Shown here one piece after another: positions 16,456 to 25,280 of a DNA stretch of 42,472 nt. A program made the translations under genes and the position numbers. The notes beneath the pieces are model-generated. The model searched no databases and was not told the DNA's origin. It was given only the letters and a program-made list of their open reading frames with translations. The stretch comes from Richelia sp. CSU_2_1. GTDB taxonomy: Bacteria; Cyanobacteriota; Cyanobacteriia; Cyanobacteriales; Microcoleaceae. The stretch lies in assembly GCA_012034575.1 (NCBI GenBank), contig JAAUPF010000042.1, positions 1 to 42,472 of the forward strand, read 5' to 3'. Each line of letters opens with the position of its first letter. Position 1 is the first letter of the stretch.

Positions 16456-17133
16456 TCAATGACAAGTCAATAGCAGGGAAAGAGGAATTTTTGTCTGCGG
16501 GTGTATCGGTTCTTCTAATTCGCAAACATTCCAACCGCTTGCTGAGAGTTGTTTAAACCACGAACTAACCGTGCGGAAATACCACGGCATCGGTGCTTTA
16601 AAGTCTCCGCCAAAATTATCGAATGTCTCGATTTGCCATCCATCAATATAGGGGTGTTGCTGACAAGCTGCGAAGGGATGAACTGTTTGAATTAATAAAT
16701 GTCCGTCTGAAACTGTTGCTTGGCGCAACGATCGCAATAAATCCCCAATTTCCTCACCGAAAAGCGAAAAATTGCAAACAATTGCATCGTAGGGTTGACC
16801 GAGAATCGCCGGATCGGCAATAATTCGATCGTAAGCGATCGCCCCAAAAACACCGCCCCCCAGTTCGATCGCTCGATCGACCAATGCGCGAGAACTATCA
16901 ATTCCCAAAACTTCTACACCGCGATCTGTTAAAGCTCGCGCCAGCCAACCTTCCCCGCATCCCACATCCAAAACTTGCCGGGGTTTGCAGCGCAAAACTG
17001 CTTCTAAAATAGCTCGATCGGTTGTCGCGCGGCGGCTTTCGATTTCGTTGCGATCGATCGCCTCGATCCACGCGCCAGCATTTGCTTCCCAACTTTGTTG
17101 AATTTGTTGTTCTCGATCTAATTTTACATTCAT
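16456..17133 (-). CDS. Class I SAM-dependent methyltransferase
   Basis: The 225-residue protein has motif I VLDVGCGEG at 54-62, an acidic residue after strand two (VLGIDSS), and YDAIVCNFSLF and LLRSLRQATVSDGHLLIQ further on. It matches the general small-molecule methyltransferase type 11/UbiE-like fold. The C-terminal part (YFRTVSSWFKQLSASGWNV) is typical of the family. The substrate is unknown. It stands alone on the minus strand, with dispersed repeats on its upstream side. Confidence 0.82.
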   Translation of the reverse strand: MNVKLDREQQIQQSWEANAGAWIEAIDRNEIESRRATTDRAILEAVLRCKPRQVLDVGCGEGWLARALTDRGVEVLGIDSSRALVDRAIELGGGVFGAIAYDRIIADPAILGQPYDAIVCNFSLFGEEIGDLLRSLRQATVSDGHLLIQTVHPFAACQQHPYIDGWQIETFDNFGGDFKAPMPWYFRTVSSWFKQLSASGWNVCELEEPIHPQTKIPLSLLLTCH

Positions 17134-17165
17134 TTACCCATTACCAATTATCAATATTAGTTGTG

Positions 17166-17240
17166 ATTTAAAGACAGTTCAAAATTAAAAACTCAAAACT
17201 CAAAACATACTTGCCCCAATCCGCTCTCAAGCACTCCCGA
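17166..17240 (+). repeat. Dispersed repeat, copy 2 of 3
   Basis: TTTAAAGACAGTTCAAAA, then ATACTTGCCCCAATCCGCT, match 2971-3060 (reverse) and 19933-20030. This copy has AAAACTC heptamers but lacks the following CAACTATC array. Confidence 0.75.
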
Positions 17241-17288
17241 AAAGCTCCCGAAAAATTCAAAATTTTTCTTCAATTAAAAACTCAAAAC

Positions 17289-19814
17289 TCAAAACTCCTT
17301 ACCTAACAGGCTCAACTTTGCCACAACTTCCACCAACTCATCGGGTGACACGGGCTTGGCCAAATGTCGATCGAACCCTACCGCCAAAGCCCGATCGCGG
17401 TCTTCATCTCTAGCATAAGCTGTCAGCGCGATCGCCCGAAATTTCCCTTTCCCCGCACGCAGCCTCGCCAGCAGCGAATACCCGTCCTCCTCCGGCATTC
17501 CGATGTCACTAATCAAAACATCCGGCACAAATTCGAGCGCAGCCTCCAGGGCCTGTGCAGCAGAGGCCGCCGCCCTCACCTTCGCCCCGCACTCTTCCAA
17601 CACAAACTCCAGAAACTCCAGGGAATCAACCTCGTCATCAACCACCAGAATCTTGATTCCCCTCAAATCAGCACCGACAACCAAACCCTCCGGCTCCTCC
17701 CCAAGGCCGGTAGCTACTTGGATTGCAGGTAGCCGGAAAGTAAAAGTCGCTCCCCTATCCAATCCGGGGCTATCGGCGCGCACCGTACCGCCGTGCAGTT
17801 CCACCAACTGCCTCACAATCGCCAGCCCCAGCCCCAAACCGCTGTGAGTGCGAGTAATCGATGCATCCGCTTGCCGGAACGACTCGAATACGTAGGGCAG
17901 AAAATCTGCTGCGATGCCCATTCCCGTGTCGCTGACTGTGAGTTCCACTTCGCCATCAATCCGAGAAAGCCGGATTTCCACCCGCCCGTCGCGCGGGGTA
18001 AACTTAATCGCATTCGACAGCAAATTCCACACCACTTGCTGCAGGCGGCCGGGGTCTCCCGAAACCAAAAATCTCGGATTTGGTGCGGAGATAGATTTGT
18101 CAGAAAATTCGTTTTTTTCGCAAATTTCTAAGTTGTGAGTTCCCAAATCCGCGATCGCAAATTGCACTTCGATCGACTTAGCATCGGCCGCCAACCGCAC
18201 TGTATTTACCGCTGCTTCCACGATCGAAATCAAATTTACCGGACAGGGATTTAAAGTTAATTTGCCGCGAATTATGCGCGAAATATCCAGCAAATCTTCA
18301 ATCAATTGAGTCTGCAATCTAGCGTTCCGCTCGATCGTTTCTAAAGCCCGCATTGTAGTAGCCGGATTAAAAGTGCGGTTGCGCAGCAGTTGCGTCCAGC
18401 CCAAAATCGCGTTTAAGGGCGATCGCAATTCGTGAGAAAGTGTTGCTAAAAACTCATCTTTCATGCGATTTGCTTGCACCGAAGCCTCGTAAAGTCTAGC
18501 ATTGTCGATCGCCCCGGAAACCGCTTGGGCTAACTGCACCAACAGACTTTCATCATCTTCGCCAAACTCGCCTTCGTACTTGTCCGAAAGTTGAATTACT
18601 CCCAAATTTTTGCCGTCGCGGGCCGTCAGGGGTGCAGCCAGCCAGCCCCGCAGCGGCGGGTGCTTGCCCGCAGCCTTGCCGAATCCATGCCAAGCTGGGT
18701 GAGATTCCAGTTGCGCTTGAGTCAGCCGCATCACTTGCTGCGTCTGGCAAACTTTGCTGTAAATGCCCGTACCGTCTGGCGGTTCGCTGTAATCCTGCCA
18801 CCGAGCGTATTTTTCGGACATCGAAATTTTGGTGGTTGCCCGTTCCCAGTTGCCTGCAGGGTTGAGGTTAACGGCGGCTTGGTGGGCTTCGAGGATGGAA
18901 CGGGCTCTCTCGACTGCTAGCTGGAGTATTTCTTCTACTGACAGCGTGGAGTTGATTTCTACTGATGCTGCTGTTAACTTTTGCAGCCTGTCCAAGTAAG
19001 AGCGTTCTCTGGCTAGTGCTTGCGATCGATCGAATTCTAACTGCTTGCGATCGGTAATATCCCAAACTACCGCCATCGATCGAATTGCTTGACCCGATGC
19101 GCTGTAATAAAATTTACCCCTACTGGCGATCCAGCGTTCGCTATTGTTGGGCCAAATTACTCTATATTCATTTTGATAGTCTGTTTTATTTTCTAAACAG
19201 TCTGCTACAGCCCGAGCCACCCGATCGCGATCGTCTCGATGAATGCAAGCTAAAAATGCTTCCCAAGTTCCTTCAAAACTGCCTGCTTTCAATCCGAACA
19301 ACCGTTCGTGTTCTGCCGACAAAACCACTTTGCCAGTTAATATATTCCAATCTCTAATTCCCATTTTCGAGGCATCGATCGCCAGTCTCAACCTTTCTTC
19401 CGAGACTGCTAACTGCGCGGCGGTTGATTCGTACTGCTGCCGCAACTGATGTTTTTCCAAACTTTCCCGCACTGCCCCCGCCAGCCGCTGAAAGTGCCGC
19501 CCTTTGAACACGTAATCGCTCAAACCCGCTTTCATGCCTTCGACAGCTACTTCTTCGCTGCCGCTGTCCGTACACATAATTACCGGGCAGTTTGGATAGC
19601 AAGCTTTGATTTTTTTCAGCACTGTTAATCCGTCGTTCCAGTGCAGTTGGTAGTCCGTAATTATCAGGTCAAAACCGCCATTTTCCAAAGCTGTATCCAG
19701 ACTTTTAGCATCAATTACCGACTCGATTTCTAGCTGAGAAAAAGCTTTCCTCAGTTCGCGGTCAATCATCAGGCGATCGTTCGGGTTGTCGTCGATTAAC
19801 AGAATGGATAACAT
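17289..19814 (-). CDS. Hybrid sensor histidine kinase, REC-PAS-GAF-HisKA-HATPase-REC
   Basis: The 841-residue protein is cytosolic. An N-terminal receiver has phospho-acceptor D54 (FDLIITDYQ) and K104. It is followed by PAS/PAC (about 145-265, ending VVWDITDRKQLE) and GAF (about 280-440). HisKA has the H-box FLATLSHELRSPLNAI, with His near 460. The ATPase has the N box VVWNLLSNAIKFTP, DTGMGIA and GLGLGLAIV. A C-terminal receiver has the Asp near 769 (DVLISDIGMPEEDG). ATG 19814 is preferred over GTG 19859 because it starts directly at the receiver, as in its paralogue at 20086-21581. Having receivers at both ends suggests a phosphorelay with an upstream kinase. Confidence 0.9.
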   Translation of the reverse strand: MLSILLIDDNPNDRLMIDRELRKAFSQLEIESVIDAKSLDTALENGGFDLIITDYQLHWNDGLTVLKKIKACYPNCPVIMCTDSGSEEVAVEGMKAGLSDYVFKGRHFQRLAGAVRESLEKHQLRQQYESTAAQLAVSEERLRLAIDASKMGIRDWNILTGKVVLSAEHERLFGLKAGSFEGTWEAFLACIHRDDRDRVARAVADCLENKTDYQNEYRVIWPNNSERWIASRGKFYYSASGQAIRSMAVVWDITDRKQLEFDRSQALARERSYLDRLQKLTAASVEINSTLSVEEILQLAVERARSILEAHQAAVNLNPAGNWERATTKISMSEKYARWQDYSEPPDGTGIYSKVCQTQQVMRLTQAQLESHPAWHGFGKAAGKHPPLRGWLAAPLTARDGKNLGVIQLSDKYEGEFGEDDESLLVQLAQAVSGAIDNARLYEASVQANRMKDEFLATLSHELRSPLNAILGWTQLLRNRTFNPATTMRALETIERNARLQTQLIEDLLDISRIIRGKLTLNPCPVNLISIVEAAVNTVRLAADAKSIEVQFAIADLGTHNLEICEKNEFSDKSISAPNPRFLVSGDPGRLQQVVWNLLSNAIKFTPRDGRVEIRLSRIDGEVELTVSDTGMGIAADFLPYVFESFRQADASITRTHSGLGLGLAIVRQLVELHGGTVRADSPGLDRGATFTFRLPAIQVATGLGEEPEGLVVGADLRGIKILVVDDEVDSLEFLEFVLEECGAKVRAAASAAQALEAALEFVPDVLISDIGMPEEDGYSLLARLRAGKGKFRAIALTAYARDEDRDRALAVGFDRHLAKPVSPDELVEVVAKLSLLGKEF

Positions 19815-19932
19815 GGCATTTTTACTGTTGGTATTAGCGGCAACTTTATTAAATTTCACGTTATATTATCTAGCAATTGCGATAATTTTTATCTTTAGTT
19901 TGCTGCCTGACGCGACTTGCCAGTAATTCTAA

Positions 19933-20085
19933 GGAGTTTTAAATTTTGAGTTTTGAGTTTTGAGTTTTGAGTTAAAGACAATTCAAAACTCAAAACGTAC
20001 TTGCCCCAATCCGCTACTCATAACTCCCCGAAGCTATCAACTATCGACGATCGACTCTCAACTCTCAACGATCGACTCTCAACTC
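19933..20085 (+). repeat. Dispersed repeat copy 3 of 3 with attached heptamer array
   Basis: TTTTGAG heptamers, then TTAAAGACAATTCAAAACTC and ACTTGCCCCAATCCGCTACT, lead into a CAACTATC/ATCGACTCTCAACTC array. The array runs up to, and supplies, the stop codon of the adjacent kinase gene (AGTTGA on its coding strand). Confidence 0.8.
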
Positions 20086-21581
20086 TCAACTGTATTTTGG
20101 CAATTTTACCCAAAATCTGGTACCCTTTCCCAAACTAGATTCTAGTCCGATCGCGCCGCCCGTGCGCTCTATTCCTTTGCGAGCGATCGCCAGTCCGATA
20201 CCCGTTCCCGGATACGCTTCTTGACCGTGCAGGCGATCGAACAGCCCGAAAATTCTCTCTCGATTTTCCGGCGCAATACCAATACCGTTGTCTTCTATCC
20301 AAAGATAGATATATTGACCATCAGACTCGGCATCAGACTCACCATCAGACTCGGCCCAAACTCGCACTTGCGGTTGAGTTTCCGGTGCCACAAACTTTAT
20401 AGCATTTGATAGCAAATTGGTCAAGACTTGCAGCACCGTCGCAGGATGTCCCAACACCAAAGGCAGAGGTGAAACTACATCAATCTGAGCTTGCTTTTGG
20501 GCAATTTCTACTTGCAATTGAGCGATCGATCGAGATACAAACGAATTCAAATCGATCGGTCTCACCGACAGTTCAGATCGGCCCAAACGGCTGTATTCCA
20601 GCAAATTTTCAATTAAAGTATTCATGAAAACCGTTGAATTGCTAATGCGGTTGAGATAATTCTCTCCCGCAGCATCCAGCGAACCGGCACAATCCTTCAG
20701 GAACATCTGAACGTAAAAATTAATTGCCCGCAGTGCGCGCGCAAATCGTGGGACACTGAATAAGTAAAAGATTCGAGTTCAGCATTTAGCTCTGACAACT
20801 TAGCAGTGCGCTCTTTCACCCGTTCTTCCAAATTTTCATTCAATTGGTGCAAAGCTAGTTCGGCTTGCTTGAGTTCAGTAATATCTTCCACCAAACCCTC
20901 GATCGCGCTTTCACCTGCTGTGTGGTTGACATATTGAGTCAGGCTAATCCATTTTACTCGACCGTCTGGCAAAGTAAATGTAAGTTCTCGATTTTGAGCT
21001 GCCGGTGCGGGAACATCTAGCGGGTGCAAAAACAATTGTTGCAGGTAAATATCTTGGACTTCCGCTAAATTGCTAGCCTCAAACAAGCGCAAAAAAGCTT
21101 GATTGCTCTCCACCAACACTCCTTGACAAGTAGATATAAAAACCCCTACATTCAAACGTTCTAAAAGCAAATTCAAGCGCTTTTCCAGTCGGGTAACTTG
21201 CTGTTGGGCGGCAGCTCGATCGAGCACTACTTTAGCTGCAACGCAAAGGCGAAGGTAATTGCGAGGCGACTTGATAATATAATCGTCCAATCCAGATTTC
21301 ATCGCTTCTACAGCAATTTCTTCATTGCCCGTGTTGGTAAACATCACGATCGGGCATTGAGGGTAGCGGAATTTAATCACCCTAAAAACTTCTAAACCGT
21401 CATTCCATCGGAGTTGGTAGTCGGTAATTGCTAGATTGAACCCGCCTTTTTCGAGGGCTGACTCGAAAGACTGGCTGTCAGAAATTTCGGTAATTCTCAG
21501 CGGAGCAAATTCCCGCTCTAATTCGCGTTTTACGAGCAGGCGATCGGTTGGGTTATCATCAATTATCAGGATGTGTATCAC
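20086..21581 (-). pseudogene. REC-PAS-HisKA-HATPase histidine kinase, split by one-base frameshift
   Basis: Two adjoining frames together form one kinase. The first part starts at GTG 21581 (IHILIIDDNPTDR). It holds a receiver with D54 and K104 paralogous to the neighbour, a PAS domain, a coiled-coil and the H-box FTYSVSHDLRA, then goes out of frame (HCGQLIF) and ends at 20697. The other frame resumes exactly with LRAINFYVQMFLKDCAGSLD and continues through HisKA and the ATPase (LLSNAIKF, EDNGIGIAPENR, GTGIGLAIA). Restoring one base at about 20735 recreates the standard SHDLRAPLRAI motif. As read, the product would lack the ATPase. It is either a recent mutation or a sequencing error. The stop codon lies in a heptamer array. 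Confidence 0.88.
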
Positions 21582-21650
21582 GATTGATAGTTGATAGTTG
21601 TTGGGGAGTTTTGAGTTGATAGTTGATAGTTGATAGTTGATGGTTGAGAG
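21582..21650. repeat. 7-bp tandem array upstream of the frameshifted kinase
   Basis: TTGATAG units with interruptions directly abut the GTG start of the kinase gene. No ribosome site can be recognised in this leader. Confidence 0.75.
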
Positions 21651-21726
21651 TGCGAGTTCTTCAGCTCGCGACAAGGATTTGGATTGACGAGTGATATGAA
21701 TTTCGATCGCACCATCAGGATACCTC

Positions 21727-21787
21727 GGACACGGCACTGCCGTGTTCCTACAATCTTGTGGGGTAGGGACACGGCACTGCCGTGTCC
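21727..21787. repeat. Pair of perfect palindromes (GGACACGGCA arms)
   Basis: GGACACGGCA and TGCCGTGTCC flank a single central C at 21767-21787. A second copy with one inserted T lies at 21727-21748. The two are separated by 18 bp in the spacer between two signalling genes. They look like a small dispersed palindromic repeat or a tandem operator. Confidence 0.7.
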
Positions 21788-21871
21788 TCACCGTGGGTAA
21801 TATTAATTCCCATGCTACCGGATTTGATATTATTTAATAAATAGGGCTGAAGTCCTCACTACAAACCCGTG

Positions 21872-22324
21872 CTACGATCGAATCAGTTCGGGAAGTTCGG
21901 TACGATCGAGCCAATAGTCTTTAAAACTATTCATCATTTCCAACAGAGAAGCAAACCCAACTGGTTTTACCAAATAAGAATTCACTCCCAAATCGTAAGC
22001 TCGATCGACATCCAACGGTTGTCGAGAAGAAGTTAACATCACCACCGGCAAGCGTTTGAGTTCCGGCTGCTCTTTCAGCCACCCCAAAACCTCGTGACCC
22101 GATCGCCTAGGCAACTTCAAATCTAATAAAATTATTGCAGGCAAAGGATAGCGCGCGCGATCGCCGTATTCTCCATCACCATTTAAATAAAAAACCGCTG
22201 CATCGCCATCTCTAACAATTTGCAGCGTCGTATTAGCAAAAGCCTCATTGCGAAATGCCCGCTGCATTAACAAAATATCAACGGGATTGTCCTCCACCAG
22301 CAAAATCGTATGCGTTGCGGTCAT
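21872..22324 (-). CDS. Rcp-type single-domain response regulator
   Basis: The 150-residue protein consists of a receiver only. It has acidic residues E11/D12 (LLVEDNPVD), phospho-acceptor D68 (IILLDLKLPRRSG), LTSS at 97-100 and K120 (YLVKPV). The extended loop (DGDAAVFYLNGDGEYGD) and C-terminal helix match the Rcp1 group that partners phytochrome-like kinases. Its ATG overlaps the stop codon of the upstream CHASE3 kinase (ATGA), and a GAGG lies within that gene. The two are translationally coupled, and this is the probable phosphate acceptor of that kinase. Confidence 0.92.
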   Translation of the reverse strand: MTATHTILLVEDNPVDILLMQRAFRNEAFANTTLQIVRDGDAAVFYLNGDGEYGDRARYPLPAIILLDLKLPRRSGHEVLGWLKEQPELKRLPVVMLTSSRQPLDVDRAYDLGVNSYLVKPVGFASLLEMMNSFKDYWLDRTELPELIRS

Positions 22325-24312
22325 TGTTTCCTCAGCTCAATCCAAAATCTGCTGCCTTGTCCTAATTGAGATTCGACACCAACCCTACCACCCATGCGTT
22401 CTACCCCTTTGCACACAATAGCTAATCCTATACCGGTTCCGGGGTAAGATTCGATACCGTGGAGGCGTTCAAAAACGCGAAAAATGCGTTTTTGATGTTC
22501 TGGAGCGATACCGATACCGTTATCTTCTACCCAAAGACGGATTGTTTTTGCGGGCAGTGGGCAACTGGCAATTGTCTTTTCGGATGCGGTAACAGGTAAT
22601 TCGGCATTTTCCCCAACCCCCACAATTGGACTGGGGGGCGGGCACGGGGGCACCGCCCCTACAGGCGCTCCCGCCCTCTCCCATTCTCTCGCTGTCTCCG
22701 TTTCCCCGACTCCCCCTATGGGAATCTCTATTTCCTCAGCCCAAACCTGCACTTGCGGTTCTCGACCTTCCACAAATTTTATAGCGTTGCCGATCGAATT
22801 TACAATAACTTGTATTAAAGTCACGGGATGAGCGATCGCAGCAGGTAGGGGCGATCGAATGCTGATTTGCGCGTGCCGCTTTTCAATCTCGGTTTTTAAT
22901 CTCTTCACAGCTTCCCCTACTGCATAATCTAACTCTACAATTTGCAGCGGTAAATCCGCAGTACCCAGGCGGCTGTAATCTAACAAATCTTGGATCAATT
23001 CTTCCAATTGTTCGCTAGAATTAACGATTTGCTGGGCGTATTCTTGACCGAGATCGTCTAAATTGTCGCGGTAATCTTCTAACAGCGCTTCCGCTAATCC
23101 TTGCATTCCGCGTAGGGGAGCGCGCAAGTCGTGAGCGACGGTATAAGTGAAAGCTTCTAATTCGTCATTGGCTGCTTGCAATTGGGCGGTGCGAACTTCG
23201 ACTCGCCGCTCTAAGGTAGTGTTGAGCATCCGAATTTCTGCTTCAGCTTGTTTGCGCGCAGTAACGTCGATCGCGGTACTGATTACTAAACTTCTGCCAT
23301 CTGAAAGCTTGCCTAAATGTGCGGAATAAAAGTCCCAAATTTGCGTTTCGCCACTGGCTGTAAGAATGATATATTCTCCTTCAGAAACGCGATCGTTTAA
23401 TTGGTGCAGCCGATCGATATCTGCTTGTACTAATGATTTGCGGTTGCCATAAGCTTTTTCTGTCCAATCTTCGATCGTCGGAATTTCTGAGTGTTCGTAG
23501 CCGGAAAGTTCCGTCCAAGCACGGTTGATTTGCAAAATTTCTCCATCTTGGGCGTGAAGCATAATCGGCAGCGGGGCGTCGAGAATCGCGCGGCGAAAGC
23601 GCTCTTCGGTTAATGCCAGGGATTGACGATCGCGATCTAGTTGTTCTAACAGTTGATTTTGCTGTTTTTCCTCGCGATCGCGCAAAGTTCGATCGCGCTT
23701 CACCAAATAGTAAACTACCGCCATCAATAGCAAATCTGCCAGCGTAGCAGCGGTGAAAGTCAGCATTGCTGTATTGATGCTGGCTTGCGATTCTTCGGAA
23801 CGCAATTGCAATAACCGATTTTCTGCCTCTGTCATTGCAGCTACCTGCTGCCGGATACCGCCCATAATTTGCTTGCCGCGGCCTGTTTTTACTACCCGCA
23901 AGGCGGCTTCTAAGTTTCGGGAACGCCGCAGCTCGATCGTTTCTTGAATTTCGGCTAATTTAGAGTCGATCGCCCTTTTTAATTTGCGAAGTTGCTGCTG
24001 CTGCGGGTAATTGTTGGTTGTTAACTGCTGCAAGTTTGCGAACTGCTCGTTGATGCTGGCGATCGCCCTTTGATATGGTTCTAAATACCGTTCTTCTCCG
24101 GTCAGTAAATAGCCCCGCTGTCCGGTTTCAGCATCTTTTAATGTTGAGAGCGTTGCTTCGAGAGCAGTTAAAACTCGGTGGGTGTGACTTACCCAGCGTT
24201 CGTTTTCTAAAATTTTTTGAGTGTGGTGGTAGGAAATTGCCGCGTTAGCAATTAGCAGCGTTAGGGCTAATCCGATGCCCGCAGTAATTTGCTTGGTGAG
24301 CGATTTCTTCAT
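22321..24312 (-). CDS. CHASE3-PAS sensor histidine kinase
   Basis: In this 663-residue protein, the first transmembrane helix (about 8-27) and the second (about 180-205) bracket a CHASE3 sensor domain (KDAETGQRGYLLTGEERYLEPY). PAS/PAC follows (about 240-360, ending TAIDVTARKQAEAE), then HisKA with FTYTVAHDLRAPLRGM (His near 393). The ATPase has IVNSIGNAIKFVEGR, EDNGIGIAPEHQKR and GTGIGLAIV. Between the N box and the G1 box a Pro-rich loop of about 45 residues is partly encoded by a GC-rich dispersed repeat. It is the first gene of a two-gene operon with the Rcp-type regulator, overlapping by 4 bp. A TAGATTT heptamer array directly precedes the ATG. Confidence 0.92.
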   Translation of the reverse strand: MKKSLTKQITAGIGLALTLLIANAAISYHHTQKILENERWVSHTHRVLTALEATLSTLKDAETGQRGYLLTGEERYLEPYQRAIASINEQFANLQQLTTNNYPQQQQLRKLKRAIDSKLAEIQETIELRRSRNLEAALRVVKTGRGKQIMGGIRQQVAAMTEAENRLLQLRSEESQASINTAMLTFTAATLADLLLMAVVYYLVKRDRTLRDREEKQQNQLLEQLDRDRQSLALTEERFRRAILDAPLPIMLHAQDGEILQINRAWTELSGYEHSEIPTIEDWTEKAYGNRKSLVQADIDRLHQLNDRVSEGEYIILTASGETQIWDFYSAHLGKLSDGRSLVISTAIDVTARKQAEAEIRMLNTTLERRVEVRTAQLQAANDELEAFTYTVAHDLRAPLRGMQGLAEALLEDYRDNLDDLGQEYAQQIVNSSEQLEELIQDLLDYSRLGTADLPLQIVELDYAVGEAVKRLKTEIEKRHAQISIRSPLPAAIAHPVTLIQVIVNSIGNAIKFVEGREPQVQVWAEEIEIPIGGVGETETAREWERAGAPVGAVPPCPPPSPIVGVGENAELPVTASEKTIASCPLPAKTIRLWVEDNGIGIAPEHQKRIFRVFERLHGIESYPGTGIGLAIVCKGVERMGGRVGVESQLGQGSRFWIELRKQ
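22636..22662 (+). repeat. GC-rich dispersed repeat inside the CHASE3 kinase gene
   Basis: GGGCGGGCACGGGGGCACCG, then CCCCTAC, is the same 27-bp element as at 35996-36022 and 41057-41083. Here it is antisense to the gene and is read in frame as a Pro/Ala/Val-rich loop (APVGAVPPCPP) in the ATPase domain. Confidence 0.85.
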
Positions 24313-24433
24313 TTTAGATTGTAGATTGTAGATTGTAGATTGTAGATTTTAGATTTTAGATTGTAGATTTTGGATTGTAGATTTTAGATTGTAGATTTTG
24401 GATTGTAGATTTTGGATTGTAGATTTTGGATTT
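24313..24433. repeat. 7-bp tandem array (TAGATTG/TAGATTT)
   Basis: About 17 heptamers start immediately next to the ATG of the CHASE3 kinase. In coding orientation they read AATCTAC/AATCTAA right up to the start codon. Confidence 0.9.
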
Positions 24434-24497
24434 TTCAAATCGCCATTACATTTTAGATTTTTCAATCTGAAATTGCATAGCTAACCTTAAAAAAACT

Positions 24498-24524
24498 AAA
24501 AAGCGAGCTATATCGCAAGCTCGC
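24498..24524 (-). terminator. Rho-independent terminator of the PEP-CTERM gene
   Basis: GCGAGCT (24503-24509) pairs with AGCTCGC (24518-24524). On the minus strand the stem is followed by TTTTT. It lies about 60 nt after the stop codon of the PEP-CTERM gene. Confidence 0.8.
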
Positions 24525-24584
24525 ACACAAATTTTTTGCTGTTCGATCGAAGGTAATTGAGTTCGATCGCTTTTGCACAAAATT

Positions 24585-25280
24585 CTAAGAAGCAGATTTG
24601 TTTGCGCGGCGGCGGCGGGCTGCAACTAAGCCTCCGAAACCGAGAGCTAAACCAGTCATCGTAAACGGTTCGGGAACTGCTTCGGCGCTCACGGTAAAAT
24701 CTTGGAAGTCTGCATCGGTGTCGTTACCGCGATCGTCGAAGGAAATTAGCGTGCTGCCGCCAAACAGAGAACCAGTACCATCTGTAAATTGTCCTGCTGC
24801 TTGGAACACATTTGTTGTTTCTCTATTAAGTGCGTTCCACAGCCCCGAGCCGCCAAATACTGCTTGCTGGCTGCCGCCCGAGTTGGCGTTCAAGCTCGAT
24901 GTCGAGTAAACGGTGCCGTTGTCGCTGGAGAGTCCCAAAGTATAAACTTGATTTGCTAGAAATGTGAATACTGTCGAACCCGAACCCAAAACTGTGTTAC
25001 CGAGGGTTCCTTTCCATTCATCTGCGCCGCCGTTGTCTGAAGATTTGGTTTCGGAAAACAAGCTGGCTACTTTAGCGATTGCCGAATCGCTGACGCTGTA
25101 AATTCCTAAAGAGGAAGTGAAAGCACCGTGGGATTCTTTGAACTCAAACTTGACATCGGTATCTTGGGTGAATTTGATCCCGCTGGTGCCGAAGGAGAAG
25201 GCTTGGGCTGGAGCTGATAGGCCTAACAAAGCTGTAGCGGTTGTAGCGGCAGCGATCGCGGATAAGAGCTTGCTGTTCAT
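24585..25280 (-). CDS. PEP-CTERM sorting-domain exported protein
   Basis: The 231-residue protein has a Sec signal peptide (MNSKLLSAIAAATTATALLG, cleavage after AQA near 28). It is followed by a Gly/Ser/Thr-rich beta-type exported domain and, at the C-terminus, the PEP-CTERM signal: AVPEPFTM, a hydrophobic helix, then ARRRR. Proteins of this class are processed by exosortase and often go to the cell surface or extracellular polysaccharide; the exosortase is not in the window. The domain contains FDDRGNDTDADFQDF, a possible calcium-binding acidic loop. The gene is single and ends in its own terminator. Confidence 0.9.
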   Translation of the reverse strand: MNSKLLSAIAAATTATALLGLSAPAQAFSFGTSGIKFTQDTDVKFEFKESHGAFTSSLGIYSVSDSAIAKVASLFSETKSSDNGGADEWKGTLGNTVLGSGSTVFTFLANQVYTLGLSSDNGTVYSTSSLNANSGGSQQAVFGGSGLWNALNRETTNVFQAAGQFTDGTGSLFGGSTLISFDDRGNDTDADFQDFTVSAEAVPEPFTMTGLALGFGGLVAARRRRANKSAS

